DNA from: Poecilobothrus nobilitatus
Taxonomy: Eukaryota > Arthropoda > Insecta > Diptera > Dolichopodidae
DNA: 64,000 nt
Assembly: GCA_947095535.1 (NCBI GenBank)
Contig: OX352772.1
Coordinates: 257,791,746-257,855,745 of the forward strand
Reading direction: 5' to 3'
The notes under the pieces were generated by a model. It saw only the letters and a program-made list of their open reading frames with translations. It made no database searches and was not told where the DNA came from. The translations under genes and the position numbers were made by a program. Each line of letters starts with the position of its first letter. Within the stretch, counting starts at the first letter, position 1. Shown here piece by piece: positions 11,659-20,957 of this stretch.

Positions 11659-11970
11659 TCAGTATTTTGATCTGATGATATTATTAAATCTGTAGCGATC
11701 AAGTGCTATAACTTCCCAATATTTTTGTCGAGCTAATTTATATGCTGTATTCCATTTGTATAATATATGTATTTGAGGCTTTAACATAAATTTGACTCTC
11801 TTTTTTACTTTTTTTTCATCATCATAATCCTCTTCCTCATGGCTTCCTTCAAATGAATCTGAAATATCGTCAGAAGCAACTGAAATATCATCTTCCTTTT
11901 CGTTACTCTCATCAGATGAATTTGAAGCATCAAGCAAATCAAAAAAATCTACAACTTCATCCTTACTCAT
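11659..11970 (-). CDS. Small protein with acidic N-terminus and basic aromatic C-terminus
   Basis: This is an intact 103-codon frame. Residues 1-55 are very acidic and Ser-rich (FDLLDASNSSDESNEKEDD and similar runs). A Lys patch (KKVKKRVKF) follows, and then an aromatic/basic C-terminus (LYKWNTAYKLARQKYWEVIA). That C-terminus aligns with the whole of the 75-aa proteins at 27,587-27,814 and 39,660-39,887 (MYVWSFAYNFSRKNHWQQYA), so this is a family shared by two different Polinton lineages. It lies just upstream of the integrase on the same strand. An acidic tail plus a basic core would suit a DNA- or capsid-binding protein, but that is inference. Confidence 0.6.
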   Translation of the reverse strand: MSKDEVVDFFDLLDASNSSDESNEKEDDISVASDDISDSFEGSHEEEDYDDEKKVKKRVKFMLKPQIHILYKWNTAYKLARQKYWEVIALDRYRFNNIIRSKY

Positions 11971-12009
11971 CTTGCAAATTATTAATTAAAATATACCTCT
12001 CTTTTACTC

Positions 12010-12017
12010 ATTTATAA
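12010..12017 (-). promoter_or_regulatory. TATA box 47 nt before the small acidic/basic gene
   Basis: On the - strand TATAAATG starts at 12,017, 47 nt before the ATG at 11,970. The same spacing class (43-53 nt) is seen before genes in all three Polintons. Confidence 0.5.
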
Positions 12018-12109
12018 ATAAAATAAATAAAGCAAACAATAAATTTTCAAATTGTAAAATTCATATTCTTTATTTTATATATAGTAGTTTACAAATATGT
12101 ATATTTTTA

Positions 12110-12403
12110 TTATAACCTATTTTCTATTCTTTTATATAATTCCATTAGTTTGGAGCAGTTTAACATACATTGTTTTACTGAATGACATGGACAAGTATCT
12201 GGAAGACTTGTAGTATTATCTGATGTATAGGGACATATATCCCAATGATATCCACACTCTTTCCTTTCAATTTGTATAGAATTTTTAAATAATTTTAAAT
12301 ATTTGAAATGATCTTTTAACTGTTCATAATGTTCCTCCAATAAAATATCTTCATATTTATTTAAAAAAATATTTAAAGAATATCCTATTTGATGTATATC
12401 CAT
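12110..12403 (-). CDS. Cys-rich 'PDTC' family protein
   Basis: This intact 97-aa protein has a helical N-terminal half and a Cys cluster: ECGYHWDICPY, then LPDTCPCHSVKQCMLNC. The spacing of Cys residues around W/P and PDTC matches the element-2 protein at 46,705-46,992 (FRCCPWAYNNCTSGPDTC). In both elements the gene lies upstream of integrase on the same strand. The conserved Cys/His set suggests a metal-binding or disulfide fold. No known family recognised. Confidence 0.6.
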   Translation of the reverse strand: MDIHQIGYSLNIFLNKYEDILLEEHYEQLKDHFKYLKLFKNSIQIERKECGYHWDICPYTSDNTTSLPDTCPCHSVKQCMLNCSKLMELYKRIENRL

Positions 12404-12432
12404 TTTGAAAACTCAATGAGAACTAATCCCAA

Positions 12433-12936
12433 TTACTTTTTAAGTATTAAATTATTAATTATATCTAATGCCGACTGAGCTTTGGCTTCAGCTTTTTGTA
12501 ATCTCTCATTAATAAATCCAATTGGTTTTTTAAGTTCAAATTCAATAAAATCATTCATTTTTGAAAATTTTTCATTTAACATAGCAGAAAATTTGATGTG
12601 GATATTCTCTAAACTATCTTGTATTTTTTCTTCTAAAATTCTTAATTTTTCTTCTGCTAATTTAAGTTCTATAGACATTGCTATCTCTGTATGATTAAAC
12701 ATTTCTCCTATGTAGTTTTTTATTAATTCTTTGTGAAAGAAAATTTGGTTATTCACAAATGTTTGTGTTGCTGCATCATTTCCGCTAACTGGATCTTGAA
12801 GATTTGATAAAATTTTGTTATTTAAATCATAATTTCCTTCAGAAGTTAATTTGAAACCTATACCTGGAGGACCTTGAGTATGTAGTTTTCTAGAAGAAGA
12901 AGAAGCTGTACTACGTCCAAACTTATCAAGTGGCAT
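12433..12936 (-). CDS. Fibre-like coiled-coil protein with phage-tail-fibre motif
   Basis: This intact 167-aa protein starts with a Gly/Ser-rich segment containing GPPGIGFKLT. The segment LNNKILSNLQDPVSGNDAAT (about residues 37-56) follows. It resembles the 'NL.dP....DAaTk.yV' repeat found in phage tail fibres and collar proteins. The rest (about residues 70-165) is strongly helical with heptad-like spacing (ELKLAEEKLRILEEKIQDSL). A short adhesive or trimerising head on a coiled-coil shaft fits a receptor-binding fibre at the penton vertices. The role is inferred from this architecture and from the virion-gene neighbourhood. The C-terminus is a plain helix ending LILKK. Confidence 0.55.
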   Translation of the reverse strand: MPLDKFGRSTASSSSRKLHTQGPPGIGFKLTSEGNYDLNNKILSNLQDPVSGNDAATQTFVNNQIFFHKELIKNYIGEMFNHTEIAMSIELKLAEEKLRILEEKIQDSLENIHIKFSAMLNEKFSKMNDFIEFELKKPIGFINERLQKAEAKAQSALDIINNLILKK

Positions 12937-13972
12937 TATGATTTTTACTGATTGATAATTTAAAATATAATTGAATTATATTTGCTTCTCTCAATTCTTC
13001 AATTATAGATACAATTTCATTGTGATGATTATTGTTACCAGCTGATTGTGAACTAATTAAAATTCTTAATCTGTCAACTAACTCATTAGGATCATCCCAA
13101 TAAACAAACTGATTTGATTGATTTGTATAATTTAAATATGTTTCTGGCATAGGAGATTTGTGTAAAAACGTTCTAAAAATTTTTTTTTTGAATAACCTGA
13201 ACCAGATTTTTTATACCTAGTGTTGTAATCATGTTCATAATATTTTCTTAATATGTTCTTGTATTTATAACCTTTGTTTCCTTTTATTTGCCCTAAACTA
13301 TCATAATTTCCTCTATGTGCATTCGTTTTGTTAAGTATTTGATAATATATACTTAAATCACTTTCAGTATAGTTTAACGGTTTTTTTTTTAAATATTAAT
13401 TCATATAGGCCATCAGTTCCCTTAAATTCTTCATCATCAATCACTATATTTTTAGTATTTTCATCTATTTCAAAATTAGCATTACCAAGTTTTCGAATAT
13501 TTAATGATTTATCAAAACGTGGTCCATATGTTCTATCAAGTTCTGATTTGGTGAGAGCAGGAAATTGTGAAATTGATGATTCATCACTATTACAGAATTT
13601 TGTCGTTGAAGTTTTTGAAATTGATGATTCATCATTATAGAATTTTAAAGTATTCGGCGTTGAAGTTTTAAATTCATTGTATGTACTACCCTTGTTGCTA
13701 GATGTTTTAACTTCCGATGTAAATGACGGCATTGATTTAAACCTGTTATCATCATCCGCAGCCCATTTAATTTCCGGTTTGATAATATTATCTGCAAATT
13801 GTTGTTGTTGTTGTTTGACAACATTTGGTAATTCTTTCAATGGTTTTATAATTGGAGTAAAAGCTTCTTCTCGACTACGATCTTCCGATAACTTTTGAAC
13901 TTTTAAAGATTGAAATTTGCTTTTTAAATTTTTACGAGTTTTAATTAAATCTTTCATGAGTTGTTCATCCAT
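12926..13972 (-). pseudogene. Polinton structural-type gene with DUF8207-like domain (frameshifted)
   Basis: The first piece (13,364-13,972) has a helical N-terminus, a Ser/Thr-rich middle with two near repeats of 'DESSIS', and the segment LDRTYGPRFD leading to GTDGLYELIF. This resembles the DUF8207 domain often found in animal Polintons. The frame shifts at a poly-T run near 13,381-13,391. The middle piece is Tyr/Lys-rich. It shifts again at the poly-T run near 13,180-13,190. The last piece (12,926-13,150) ends with NNNHHNEIVSIIEELREANI, a tail common in this family. Both breaks fall in homopolymers, so they are likely slippage or assembly errors. Function unknown; the gene is close to fibre and ATPase genes. 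Confidence 0.6.
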
Positions 13973-14009
13973 TTTTTAAATGAGGATTAGTTCAAGTATT
14001 AACTGTAAA

Positions 14010-14180
14010 TTATCAACTGAACTGTTCTCCTGCTAACTGCTAACTGATAATCGCAAACTGCTAACTGGTAACTGCTATCTGCTAATAGCCAACAGCTAAC
14101 TGCAAATTGCTAACTGCTAAATAACACCGTTCAGTTAGTAACTGTTGAACGATTCGTTCAGCTAATAACTGCTTACTGTG
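14010..14180. repeat. Degenerate 'gctaact' minisatellite between two - strand genes
   Basis: The gap between the DUF8207-type gene and the ATPase is filled with about ten copies of TAACTG/GCTAACTGC-like heptamers to nonamers with variable spacing. There is no coding potential on either strand. It may be simple expansion or an iteron-like protein-binding array. Confidence 0.7.
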
Positions 14181-14196
14181 GCAGATCTCTTGTTAA

Positions 14197-14880
14197 CTAA
14201 AATTTAGCAAATGCATCAAAATTTTTTTGATAACGTCCATTATTTAAACTGCTATCTTTATTGATTAATAGAAAACCATAATTATCATTCCAGCAGCATG
14301 CACTCAATTTTTTTAAATCGTTATAAGACATATCAGAATTTACATGATCATTATATATATGCTTTAAATTTAAATCATCCTGCTTGAATATAATCAAAAA
14401 ATTAGCATTATCTCTAACTAAGTGCTTTGGAATTCTTGTATAAGACTGGCATAAATAAAAGCTATCTACTTCTTGATGACGCCCCATACAAAAATAGGCC
14501 CTTATACTATCTTGCTTATCACAAGCTACATCATCAAAAATAAATATTGAATTTGGTTGTGAGGCCGACGGTTCAATTACATCAACGTTATTTGAAAATT
14601 CGTTATATCCCATTCCTTTGATTGGTTTTATTAATTTTTTTAAATATTCATATTTAGGTTGATGTAATGATTTCGAGTAAATGTATATGTTTTGAAATTT
14701 AAGCCCTTTAGGATCGAAAAGCATACTTATCATAACATTAGTTTTACCACAATTTGAAGGCCCAACTATTAATCCCCTTGTACTATCTGGAAAGCGTTCA
14801 CCATGTTTTTTAATTTTGGTTTTTGAATTTTCATCAAAATTTTTAACTTTAACTGCATTATCTACTTTTATAAATTTCAT
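14197..14880 (-). CDS. Polinton-1 genome-packaging ATPase (FtsK/HerA type)
   Basis: This intact 227-aa ATPase would drive DNA into the capsid. Walker A is GLIVGPSNCGKTNVMISML (about residues 37-55) and Walker B is SIFIFDDVAC (about residue 113). A downstream SFYLCQSYTRIPKHLVRDN motif (about residues 140-158) matches the sensor and arginine-finger region of A32-type ATPases. Family length is usual at 200-250 aa. The start at 14,880 is the first ATG. It faces the PLA2/pVI gene across about 50 bp, so the two share a divergent promoter region. It resembles the element-2 ATPase only in the motifs, which fits a different lineage. Confidence 0.9.
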   Translation of the reverse strand: MKFIKVDNAVKVKNFDENSKTKIKKHGERFPDSTRGLIVGPSNCGKTNVMISMLFDPKGLKFQNIYIYSKSLHQPKYEYLKKLIKPIKGMGYNEFSNNVDVIEPSASQPNSIFIFDDVACDKQDSIRAYFCMGRHQEVDSFYLCQSYTRIPKHLVRDNANFLIIFKQDDLNLKHIYNDHVNSDMSYNDLKKLSACCWNDNYGFLLINKDSSLNNGRYQKNFDAFAKF

Positions 14881-14933
14881 TTCATAAAACGTAATTAGTG
14901 TTTGAGTGACTTTCTTAAACTAAACAGTATATT

Positions 14934-15753
14934 ATGTCTCTTCGAAATTAATATTCAAACAGTAATAAAGAAACTGTTAATGGAAAAGGTGTTGTTAATT
15001 CTTTAATTAATAAACTACCATTTGAAGCACATTTACCTGGTTATAATTATTGTGGACCTGGAACAAACTTGTCAAAACGATTAGCTCGTGGCGATAAAGG
15101 AATTAATGGTTTAGATGAAGCTTGTCGAGAGCATGATATAGCCTATTCTCAAAATATTGATCAAAGTCAACGTCATATAGCTGATAAAATACTAGCAGAG
15201 AAAGCTTGGCAAAGGGTTAAAGCTAAAGACACAAGTTTTGGTGAACGGTTAAATTCATATCTAGTTACAAACACAATGAAAGCGAATGTTAAACTAGGTA
15301 TGGGTTTAGAAAAGAAAACAAAGAAAACTAAAAGAAAACAAAAAAAAACCTTTGAAAAATGTCATAAAAGAAGCTAGAACAGCAGTTAAAACTATAAAAA
15401 AACCTATGAATGAAAAAAATAGTATAAAAATAGCTTTGCAAGCAGCTCGAAAATATTCTAGAGGGCAGAAAAAAATAATAGATATTCCTAGAATAATTCC
15501 AGTACCAAAAATTGGTGGAGTTCTACCTTTAATTCCAATTTTTGCGGGTCTTTCAGCTATTGGAGCATTATCAGGTGGTGCTGCTGGGATAGCTAAGGCT
15601 GTAAGCGATGCTAAAAATGCACACAAACAGTTACATGAAAGTGAGGGTCATAATAAAATGATGGAAGCTATTGCATTAAAAGGTGGAAAGGGATTACACT
15701 TAAAACCGTATAAGAAAGGATTAGATCTTTATTTAAATCCAAAAAACCATTAA
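14934..15753 (+). pseudogene. Phospholipase A2-like / pVI-like protein (broken)
   Basis: The first part (to 15,377) has LPGYNYCGPGTNLSKR, a Ca-binding loop of the parvovirus-type PLA2 fold, and DEACREHDIAYSQN with the catalytic His-Asp pair. Such PLA2 domains help virions breach endosomal membranes. The second part (15,352-15,753) has a hydrophobic, Gly/Ala-rich amphipathic stretch and ends KGLHLKPYKKGLDLYLNPK, a basic tail typical of Polinton/adintovirus pVI-like proteins. The two parts are in different frames and meet at a poly-A run (about 15,341-15,349). There is also an in-frame TAA at codon 6 after the ATG at 14,934. In relatives these parts form one protein, so I read this as one gene with two lesions. 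Confidence 0.75.
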
Positions 15754-15759
15754 ATGAGC

Positions 15760-16115
15760 TACCCAAAAGAGCACTTACTAATTATGATTTAGAAGAATTT
15801 GGAAAAAAGTACTTAAAACATTTCCGTGGAGTTTTTATGCGAGATAATTTACCAAAACGCAAACCTTTGAAATACGAATGTGGTATAATAAATTTAGATA
15901 ATTCTATTGGAAATGGAACGCATTGGGTAGCTTATTACAAAAATCCTCAAATCATACAATATTTTGACAGCTTTGGAAATTTGCAACCTCCATTAGAAGT
16001 AATTAAATATTTACGAGATAAGCTTGTATATAACTACAATAAATATCAAAACTTTAATTCATATAATTGTGGTCATCTATGTTTAGAATTTTTATTTCAT
16101 ATTGTTAAAAAATAA
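15760..16115 (+). CDS. Polinton-1 adenain-like cysteine protease
   Basis: This capsid-maturation protease belongs to the adenovirus/Ulp1 fold. The catalytic triad is visible: His in NGTHWVAYYK, Asp in YFDSFG, and Cys in NCGHLCLEF near the C-terminus. The first ATG in frame is at 15,837. The family N-terminal segment (LPKRALTNYDLEEFGKKYL) is encoded just upstream in the same frame with no ATG. The true start therefore lies in the overlap with the pVI tail, or has been lost. No stop interrupts the frame from 15,760 to 16,115. All three catalytic residues are present here, unlike the element-2 protease. Confidence 0.85.
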
Positions 16116-16120
16116 AACAA

Positions 16121-16384
16121 AATTATCAGTAAATAAAACATAATAAAACAAAAATAATGTTTTTTATTATTAGTCTAGCTTTATTAAAACTAACCTACAT
16201 TAATAATTTTGTTCAAGTTCAAGGTTATTTCTTTCTTTCTATTTGAATAAAAAGAAACATAAAACTATCTGATAAAGAATACTTAGAATTTAGTTGTAAT
16301 ACAAGAACTTTAAAGAAAAATTAGAATTAGAAATATTATATAGGTATACATTTATTATGATGATGATGATCAGCCTTGAAAATC
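16121..16384. other. AT-rich spacer between protease and penton genes
   Basis: About 310 bp separate the protease stop from the penton start. The stretch is AT-rich with several AATAAA-like sites just after the protease stop (about 16,130-16,150), which may serve as poly(A) signals. It includes a run of 'gat' triplets near 16,359. A 29-codon hydrophobic frame at about 16,157 looks accidental. I see no RNA gene. Confidence 0.5.
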
Positions 16385-16391
16385 TATAAAA
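16385..16391 (+). promoter_or_regulatory. TATA box 50 nt before the penton gene
   Basis: TATAAAA at 16,385 lies 50 nt before the ATG at 16,435, within the recurrent 43-53 nt spacing class. Confidence 0.5.
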
Positions 16392-16434
16392 TCAGAATAG
16401 ATTTACGAAATATCTCATTATTTCAATTAAAGAC

Positions 16435-17133
16435 ATGTCAATAACATTAACTTTAAACGGAAACTGTTCCATATTAACCACTAATTATTTTCCTCCTATA
16501 GACCTAAAGTGGGAAGAATATACATGTGGTTTAGTAGATTTTCAAACATATAATTCAATACCGAATATAGATGAGGAAAAGAATAGATTTATTATTGATA
16601 ATAAATCCATTATTCTTCCCGCAGGTTCTTATGAAATTGAAGATATTGAAGCATTTTTCAGAAAAAAATTGAATATTGTTAAAACAGACAATGAGAAGTT
16701 AATTATAAGACCTAATAATAATACATTAAAATGTGAAATTTTTGCTGATAAGGAAATTGATTTCGAAAGAGAAGATACTATTGGTAGGTTATTAGGTTTT
16801 AGCAGAAAAAGATTATTGCCAAACAAATGGCATACTTCAGATCTTTTTGTTGATATTAATAAAATAAACATAATAAGAGTGGAATGTAATATTATTTCCG
16901 GAACTTATATTAATGGAGCAGAAGCTCACATTTTACATGAATTCTCTATTAAAGTTAGTCCTGGCTATAAAATAATTGAAGTTCCTAATAATGTAATTTA
17001 TTTACCAGTAACCGTTAATCAGATAAGTTTTATTACTGTAAAACTGCTTGACCAGAACGGTAATTTAGTTATTTTTCGTGGAGAAACAATAACAATTAGA
17101 TTGCTTTTAAAGCCTCAAAATGCTAACATTTAA
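16435..17133 (+). CDS. Polinton-1 penton-like minor capsid protein
   Basis: This intact 232-aa protein is predicted to be the single jelly-roll penton at the capsid vertices. The N-terminus (SITLTLNGNCSIL, then WEEYTCGLVDFQTYNSIPNI) and the internal IGRLLGFSRKRLL are typical of Polinton minor capsid proteins. The LLGFSRK segment is also present in the element-2 penton. The C-terminal half has alternating strands ending in ITIRLLLKP. It overlaps the next small gene by 14 nt, and that gene is followed 1 nt later by the hexon. A tight capsid operon-like block results. Confidence 0.8.
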   Translation: MSITLTLNGNCSILTTNYFPPIDLKWEEYTCGLVDFQTYNSIPNIDEEKNRFIIDNKSIILPAGSYEIEDIEAFFRKKLNIVKTDNEKLIIRPNNNTLKCEIFADKEIDFEREDTIGRLLGFSRKRLLPNKWHTSDLFVDINKINIIRVECNIISGTYINGAEAHILHEFSIKVSPGYKIIEVPNNVIYLPVTVNQISFITVKLLDQNGNLVIFRGETITIRLLLKPQNANI

Positions 17134-17311
17134 TCAAAATCAATCTCATCAATTCTATATACCTTCACAGAATATGAAACAACAGTTTAATCAATCAAAG
17201 TTATTCAAAGGAGTAGGAGGTGGCTATCAACACTTAGAATATAAAAAACGATTATCATTTGAGAACAAAGAATACCTAAATTCTCTTGGGTATTTACTAA
17301 AAGCAAATTAA
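17120..17311 (+). CDS. Small linker protein between penton and hexon
   Basis: This 63-aa protein overlaps the penton stop by 14 nt. It is Gln/Asn-rich at the N-terminus, then has a Gly run (GVGGGY) and a C-terminal YKKRLSFENKEYLNSLGYLL. Similar 'KKL..ENK.fL.SLG' tails occur in small proteins at this position in other insect Polintons. It may be a cement or scaffold peptide, but no function is established. Its place between the two capsid genes argues for a virion role. Confidence 0.6.
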   Translation: MLTFNQNQSHQFYIPSQNMKQQFNQSKLFKGVGGGYQHLEYKKRLSFENKEYLNSLGYLLKAN

Positions 17312-17312
17312 A

Positions 17313-18507
17313 ATGGAGCTTTTTAATGATCCTGTTTTTAATGAAACTATAACTAGTGGTCAATGGCATTCATATTCACCATACACAAGTTCATTTGGAT
17401 TAAGTGATATCATTAAAATACAAATACAAAATCAGAATTTAAATATATTACCTTTCAACAAGTCTAATTTATATAGAAGGATATACATCAAAACATGATG
17501 GATCAGCTGTTATACATACTAAACTAGTTAATAATGCTATACCATTTCTATTTGATGAAATTCGTTATGAACTTAATGGTAAAGAAATTGATCATAATCG
17601 TAATGTTGGGATAACTTCAACATTAAAAAATTATATTTCATTCAATCAAAATGAAAGTACCGCTTTATATAATGCAAGTTGGTCACCTAATGAATCAATT
17701 AAAATAAAAGGACTTTATTTCAATTTTTGTATACCCTTAAAGAGATTATTAGGATTTGCAGAAGATTATAAAAATATTATTCCAAATGCAAAACATGAAT
17801 TGATATTTACTCGCTCTCGATTAAATAATAATTCATTATTATGTAATGCTACTAATGCTGCTATTGAAAAACCGAAAATTCTTATCACAAAAATATATTG
17901 GAAGGTTCAACATATTGACTTAGCTGATAATCTTAAATTAAATTTATACAAAAGTATTGAAAATGGTTCGGTTATGAAAATTCCTTTTAGAAATTGAGAA
18001 TTACATGAGTATCCTACATTACCAGCAGGAACTACACATCATATTTGGAATGTTAAAACAGCTTCACAACTTGAAAAACCTCGGTTTATTATTTTTACTT
18101 TACAAACTGATAAACAAAATAAAATTGATGAAGATCCATCAAAATTTAATTATTGTGATATTGAAAATATAAAAGTATATTTAAATTCTAAATCATATCC
18201 ATATGAAGATATGAATTTAGATTTTGGTAAAAATCGTTATGCATTAGCATATGAAGCATATTCGAATTTTAGAAGCTTCTATTATAATAACTCAATATCA
18301 GAACCTTTAGTTTCATGGGACAATTTTAAAGATGATTCTCCAATCTTCGTAATTGATACTCGTTATCAAGATGATAATTTTAAAATGGGTCCAGTTGATG
18401 TCAAAATTGAATTAAAGGCTTTAAAAAAAATTCCACACAATACTACAGCTTATTGTCTTATTTTGCATGACCGCTTAGTAGAATTTAAACCGTTAACCGT
18501 TAGGTGA
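17313..18507 (+). pseudogene. Polinton-1 hexon-like major capsid protein (broken)
   Basis: This is a double jelly-roll major capsid protein by position and sequence. It starts MELFNDPVFNETIT 1 nt after the linker gene. Later segments NNAIPFLFDEIRYELNGKEI and GITSTLKNYISF match the Polinton MCP region after the first jelly roll. The C-terminal FFVIDTRYQD-like segment and the final KPLTVR complete a normal length of about 395-400 aa. A frame change lies near 17,470 and a TGA at 17,995-17,997, so no full-length protein is made. It is clearly a different MCP lineage from the element-2 MCP at 43,538-44,839. Confidence 0.8.
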
Positions 18508-18650
18508 AGTTAATAAAATTATCTAAATATATGAATGAAAATAAAATTAATAAACTTAGAATCTTGCTGTGTTATTGAAATTCCTCCATTTTATTGTTAA
18601 CATATTTTTTATGATTGGATTATATTGTATAAGTTTTAATTTACAAATTT

Positions 18651-18658
18651 TATAAATA
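18651..18658 (+). promoter_or_regulatory. TATA box 47 nt before the exonuclease-like gene
   Basis: TATAAATA at 18,651 lies 47 nt before the ATG at 18,698, the same element and spacing class as before other Polinton genes in the window. Confidence 0.55.
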
Positions 18659-18697
18659 TATTAAATTTAATCAAATAAATTCTTCTGAAACATAAAA

Positions 18698-19220
18698 ATG
18701 GAATATGCAATAATTAATATACAAGGTTTTCGAGATAATAATAATAAATTCATTTTAAAAGAAATTGCTATTCTTTCATCAAATGATGAAATTCAACATT
18801 TCATAATCAAGCAACCTTATGCTTATCATTATTTACAAACAAAAGCAAAACATACAAATTACTGGCTCACTAAAAATCATCATGGTTTGACGGCAAAACT
18901 CATTATTGTGATGTCAAAACTCTTTAAAAATTTTTATACCGAATCAAACGAAAATTTATGTTAAACGAAAGGAGAAAAAAACCTGGATTAGTAATATGTT
19001 AAAAAATTCAAATGTTTTTGATTTGAATGATCATGATTCTACAAGTCTCAAAATATTGAAAAATCAACAAATTCGTTGCTTAAAAAGATGTTCATTTAAT
19101 CATGTTGGTGTTTGTTCATTAGAAAATGTTTATTTAATGCAATTGCTGATCAAAACAAAATTTTATTATTTAACTAGATTAAAATATTTAAATTGTATCA
19201 GTATTAGATTTGATTTATAA
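18698..19220 (+). pseudogene. DEDD-exonuclease-like ORFan, element 1 copy (broken)
   Basis: The N-terminus (MEYAIINIQGFRDNNNKFIL, then KEIAIL) aligns with the element-2 proteins at 28,003-28,362 and 40,076-40,435 (VDLQFV..KQYFIKELAIL). A shifted piece (18,996-19,220) ends with CSFNHVGVCSLENVYLMQLL. That C-H-C-N pattern also ends the element-3 member (CPNNNITVNLQICAVKNLLN). A strand carrying 'I(D/N)xQ', then a charged turn, resembles motif I of RNase H-fold exonucleases, but here the acidic residues are only partly kept. At least two frame breaks are present. Function unknown; it may be an inactivated nuclease or a decoy. Confidence 0.55.
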
Positions 19221-19236
19221 ATAAAAACTCAAAATC

Positions 19237-19371
19237 ATGGACCGAGAAGAAAAACAATCTCTTAAGAAGCGTTTTCAATATTATTATATAAAAAATCTAA
19301 TCAAACAATCAACATCACCAGAAAAAAAATCAACTATAAAATATGAAAAGCTAAAGGAGGAAAAAAAATAG
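19237..19371 (+). CDS. Tiny basic ORFan (44 aa)
   Basis: A 44-codon frame starts MDREEKQSLKKRFQYYYIKN and is very rich in Lys and Glu. The frame continues after its TAG for another 18 codons of the same basic composition (FIKNNLKISKLKEKIKK) to a TAA. The original protein was therefore probably about 63 aa, with one amber mutation. It directly follows the exonuclease-like gene. No family recognised. Confidence 0.3.
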   Translation: MDREEKQSLKKRFQYYYIKNLIKQSTSPEKKSTIKYEKLKEEKK

Positions 19372-19494
19372 TTTATTAAGAATAATCTAAAAATCTCTAA
19401 ATTAAAAGAAAAAATAAAAAAAATTTAAAAATGAAAAATATTTATAAAAACGTTTATTTTTTATTAATTTTAATTTATTTTGAAAGTGAATTAT

Positions 19495-20013
19495 TTAATC
19501 ATTTATTTTTTCAATTAAAAATTTTAAATATATAATTTTGTTTTCTTTAGTAGTTATTATAAATTTATATTTTATTTCTTTTCTTAAAATTTTATTATTT
19601 AAACTTTTAATCACTTTTGGTATAAATTTTACACTATACTGCTTAGGTAGATATGTGTAAAAATTCTCTGCTTCCACCATGATGCATTTGACGACTTCAC
19701 CATTAGGATCTGTAAATTTAGAATTTTTTTCCTCCATTTTTTTTACATTATACTTCTTGTTCTCTTTTAATAAGGAAATCGCGAAATATTTTTTAAATGA
19801 TGGTTGAATATCATTAATATCATTTATTAACTCCATAATGTCGTCATCACTCATTTCGTCAGAGGAGGAAGTATCTAGCTGTAACGTTGCTATTTTTGCA
19901 CGTTTTCCACCATGAGATCTATCACCATCATCATCACCAACATTTCTTTTTTCTGCTCTGCTTTTGTTCATTGTTAAGTTGAAGTTAAAGTTGTTTACTC
20001 GTTGAAAATACAA
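19495..20013 (-). CDS. OB-like nuclear protein, element 1 copy
   Basis: This intact frame has an internal ATG (MNKSRAEKRN, about 19,971) as a likely alternative start. The N-terminus has a basic GGKRAK patch that could be a nuclear localisation signal, then an acidic Ser-rich stretch (SSSDEMSDDDIMELIND). The C-terminal ~85 residues (from KKYNVKKMEEK, through FYTYLPKQYS, to KYKFIITTKENK) align in pattern with the element-2 protein at 52,269-52,568 (YTIKKVKLLP, NYIIFIPKTYL, GDLYLIRD). A five-strand layout with 'Y.V..(hydrophobic)...YLPK' suggests an OB-like single-strand DNA-binding fold. That is inference only. Confidence 0.5.
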   Translation of the reverse strand: MYFQRVNNFNFNLTMNKSRAEKRNVGDDDGDRSHGGKRAKIATLQLDTSSSDEMSDDDIMELINDINDIQPSFKKYFAISLLKENKKYNVKKMEEKNSKFTDPNGEVVKCIMVEAENFYTYLPKQYSVKFIPKVIKSLNNKILRKEIKYKFIITTKENKIIYLKFLIEKIND

Positions 20014-20047
20014 TTAATAATAATAATAAATTGAAATTTTGTAGAAT

Positions 20048-20384
20048 GAATCTTTTAAGAAATACTTTTTATATTTTTTATTGATAAGAACAAAAGCTTC
20101 TAAATATATTCATTCTATAAGGTTTTCAATATTAAATATTTTTCTAATAATAAAAAGGGATGTATATGGTTTTATAGTCTTCATATTCTAACAATTAAAG
20201 AAACGCATAAATTTCATTAGTTTAGTTAATTCTAAGAAATACTTTGTTTGTTTTCTTTTTTTGATAAGAACAAAAGCTTCTAAAAATATTCATTCTATAA
20301 GGTTTTTAATATTAAATATTTTTCTAATAATAAAAAGGAATGTATGTGGTTTTATAGTCTTCATATTCTAACAATTAAAGAAAG
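20048..20384. repeat. Two tandem copies of a ~180-bp AT-rich unit
   Basis: A block running from 'ttaagaaatactttt' through 'gataagaacaaaagcttcta' to 'attctaacaattaaagaaa' occurs twice, at about 20,048-20,205 and 20,228-20,385. The copies differ by a few substitutions. A shorter third remnant ('aacaattaaataaag') lies at about 20,430. The repeat fills the gap between the OB-like gene (-) and the Cys-rich ORFan (+), where divergent promoters would be expected. Confidence 0.75.
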
Positions 20385-20531
20385 CTTTATTCAATTTCAT
20401 TAGTTTAGTTATTTTAAGAATTTTTTAAAAACAATTAAATAAAGTTTTAATCAATAAGAATAATCTACATTTCATTATATTAGTTAATTTTAAACTTTCA
20501 GTAATTGAGTATTAATAATTAAAAAAAAATT

Positions 20532-20957
20532 ATGTTTAAAAAAAGTGAACTTTTACGGATGGGATATAAAGCTGAAGGATTTCCAAATGATTTTCACCTT
20601 TTTTCCATGAATAGTACTGGAAAATTATTTCATTTGTGTTATCAGTTTTATGATTTACCAGATTTTATATTTGACTGTGGAGAAGAATTCAAAAACATTT
20701 GTTTCGAAACACCTCATGCAAATGTATATTGTTTTAAATGTTTTGAAGAAATTGAAAAAAACAAAACTAAAACATGGAAAGGTACATTTGTTGAATTTTA
20801 TGTAGTAGCAGAATTTGGTAATAAACATGATGCAGAAGATTTTATGGAAGATTATGGACCAGTTTGCATAATTTGTGGAGATATAAGTACTATTTGTAAA
20901 GTAATAAAACCTGGCATTTTAAAAAAAATGCTAAAAAAAATTATATTCTGTAATTAA
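20532..20957 (+). CDS. Cys-rich ORFan with two CxxC pairs
   Basis: This intact 141-aa frame has about ten Cys residues, including YCFKCFEE (about residue 70) and VCIICGDIS (about residue 118). The pairs are spaced like a zinc ribbon or a RING-like treble clef. The N-terminus (KKSELLRMGYKAEGFPNDFH) is soluble with no signal peptide. It lies between the OB-like gene and the polymerase, on the opposite strand to both. No homologue is visible in elements 2 or 3 within this window. Function unknown; a zinc-binding regulator is only a guess. Confidence 0.5.
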   Translation: MFKKSELLRMGYKAEGFPNDFHLFSMNSTGKLFHLCYQFYDLPDFIFDCGEEFKNICFETPHANVYCFKCFEEIEKNKTKTWKGTFVEFYVVAEFGNKHDAEDFMEDYGPVCIICGDISTICKVIKPGILKKMLKKIIFCN

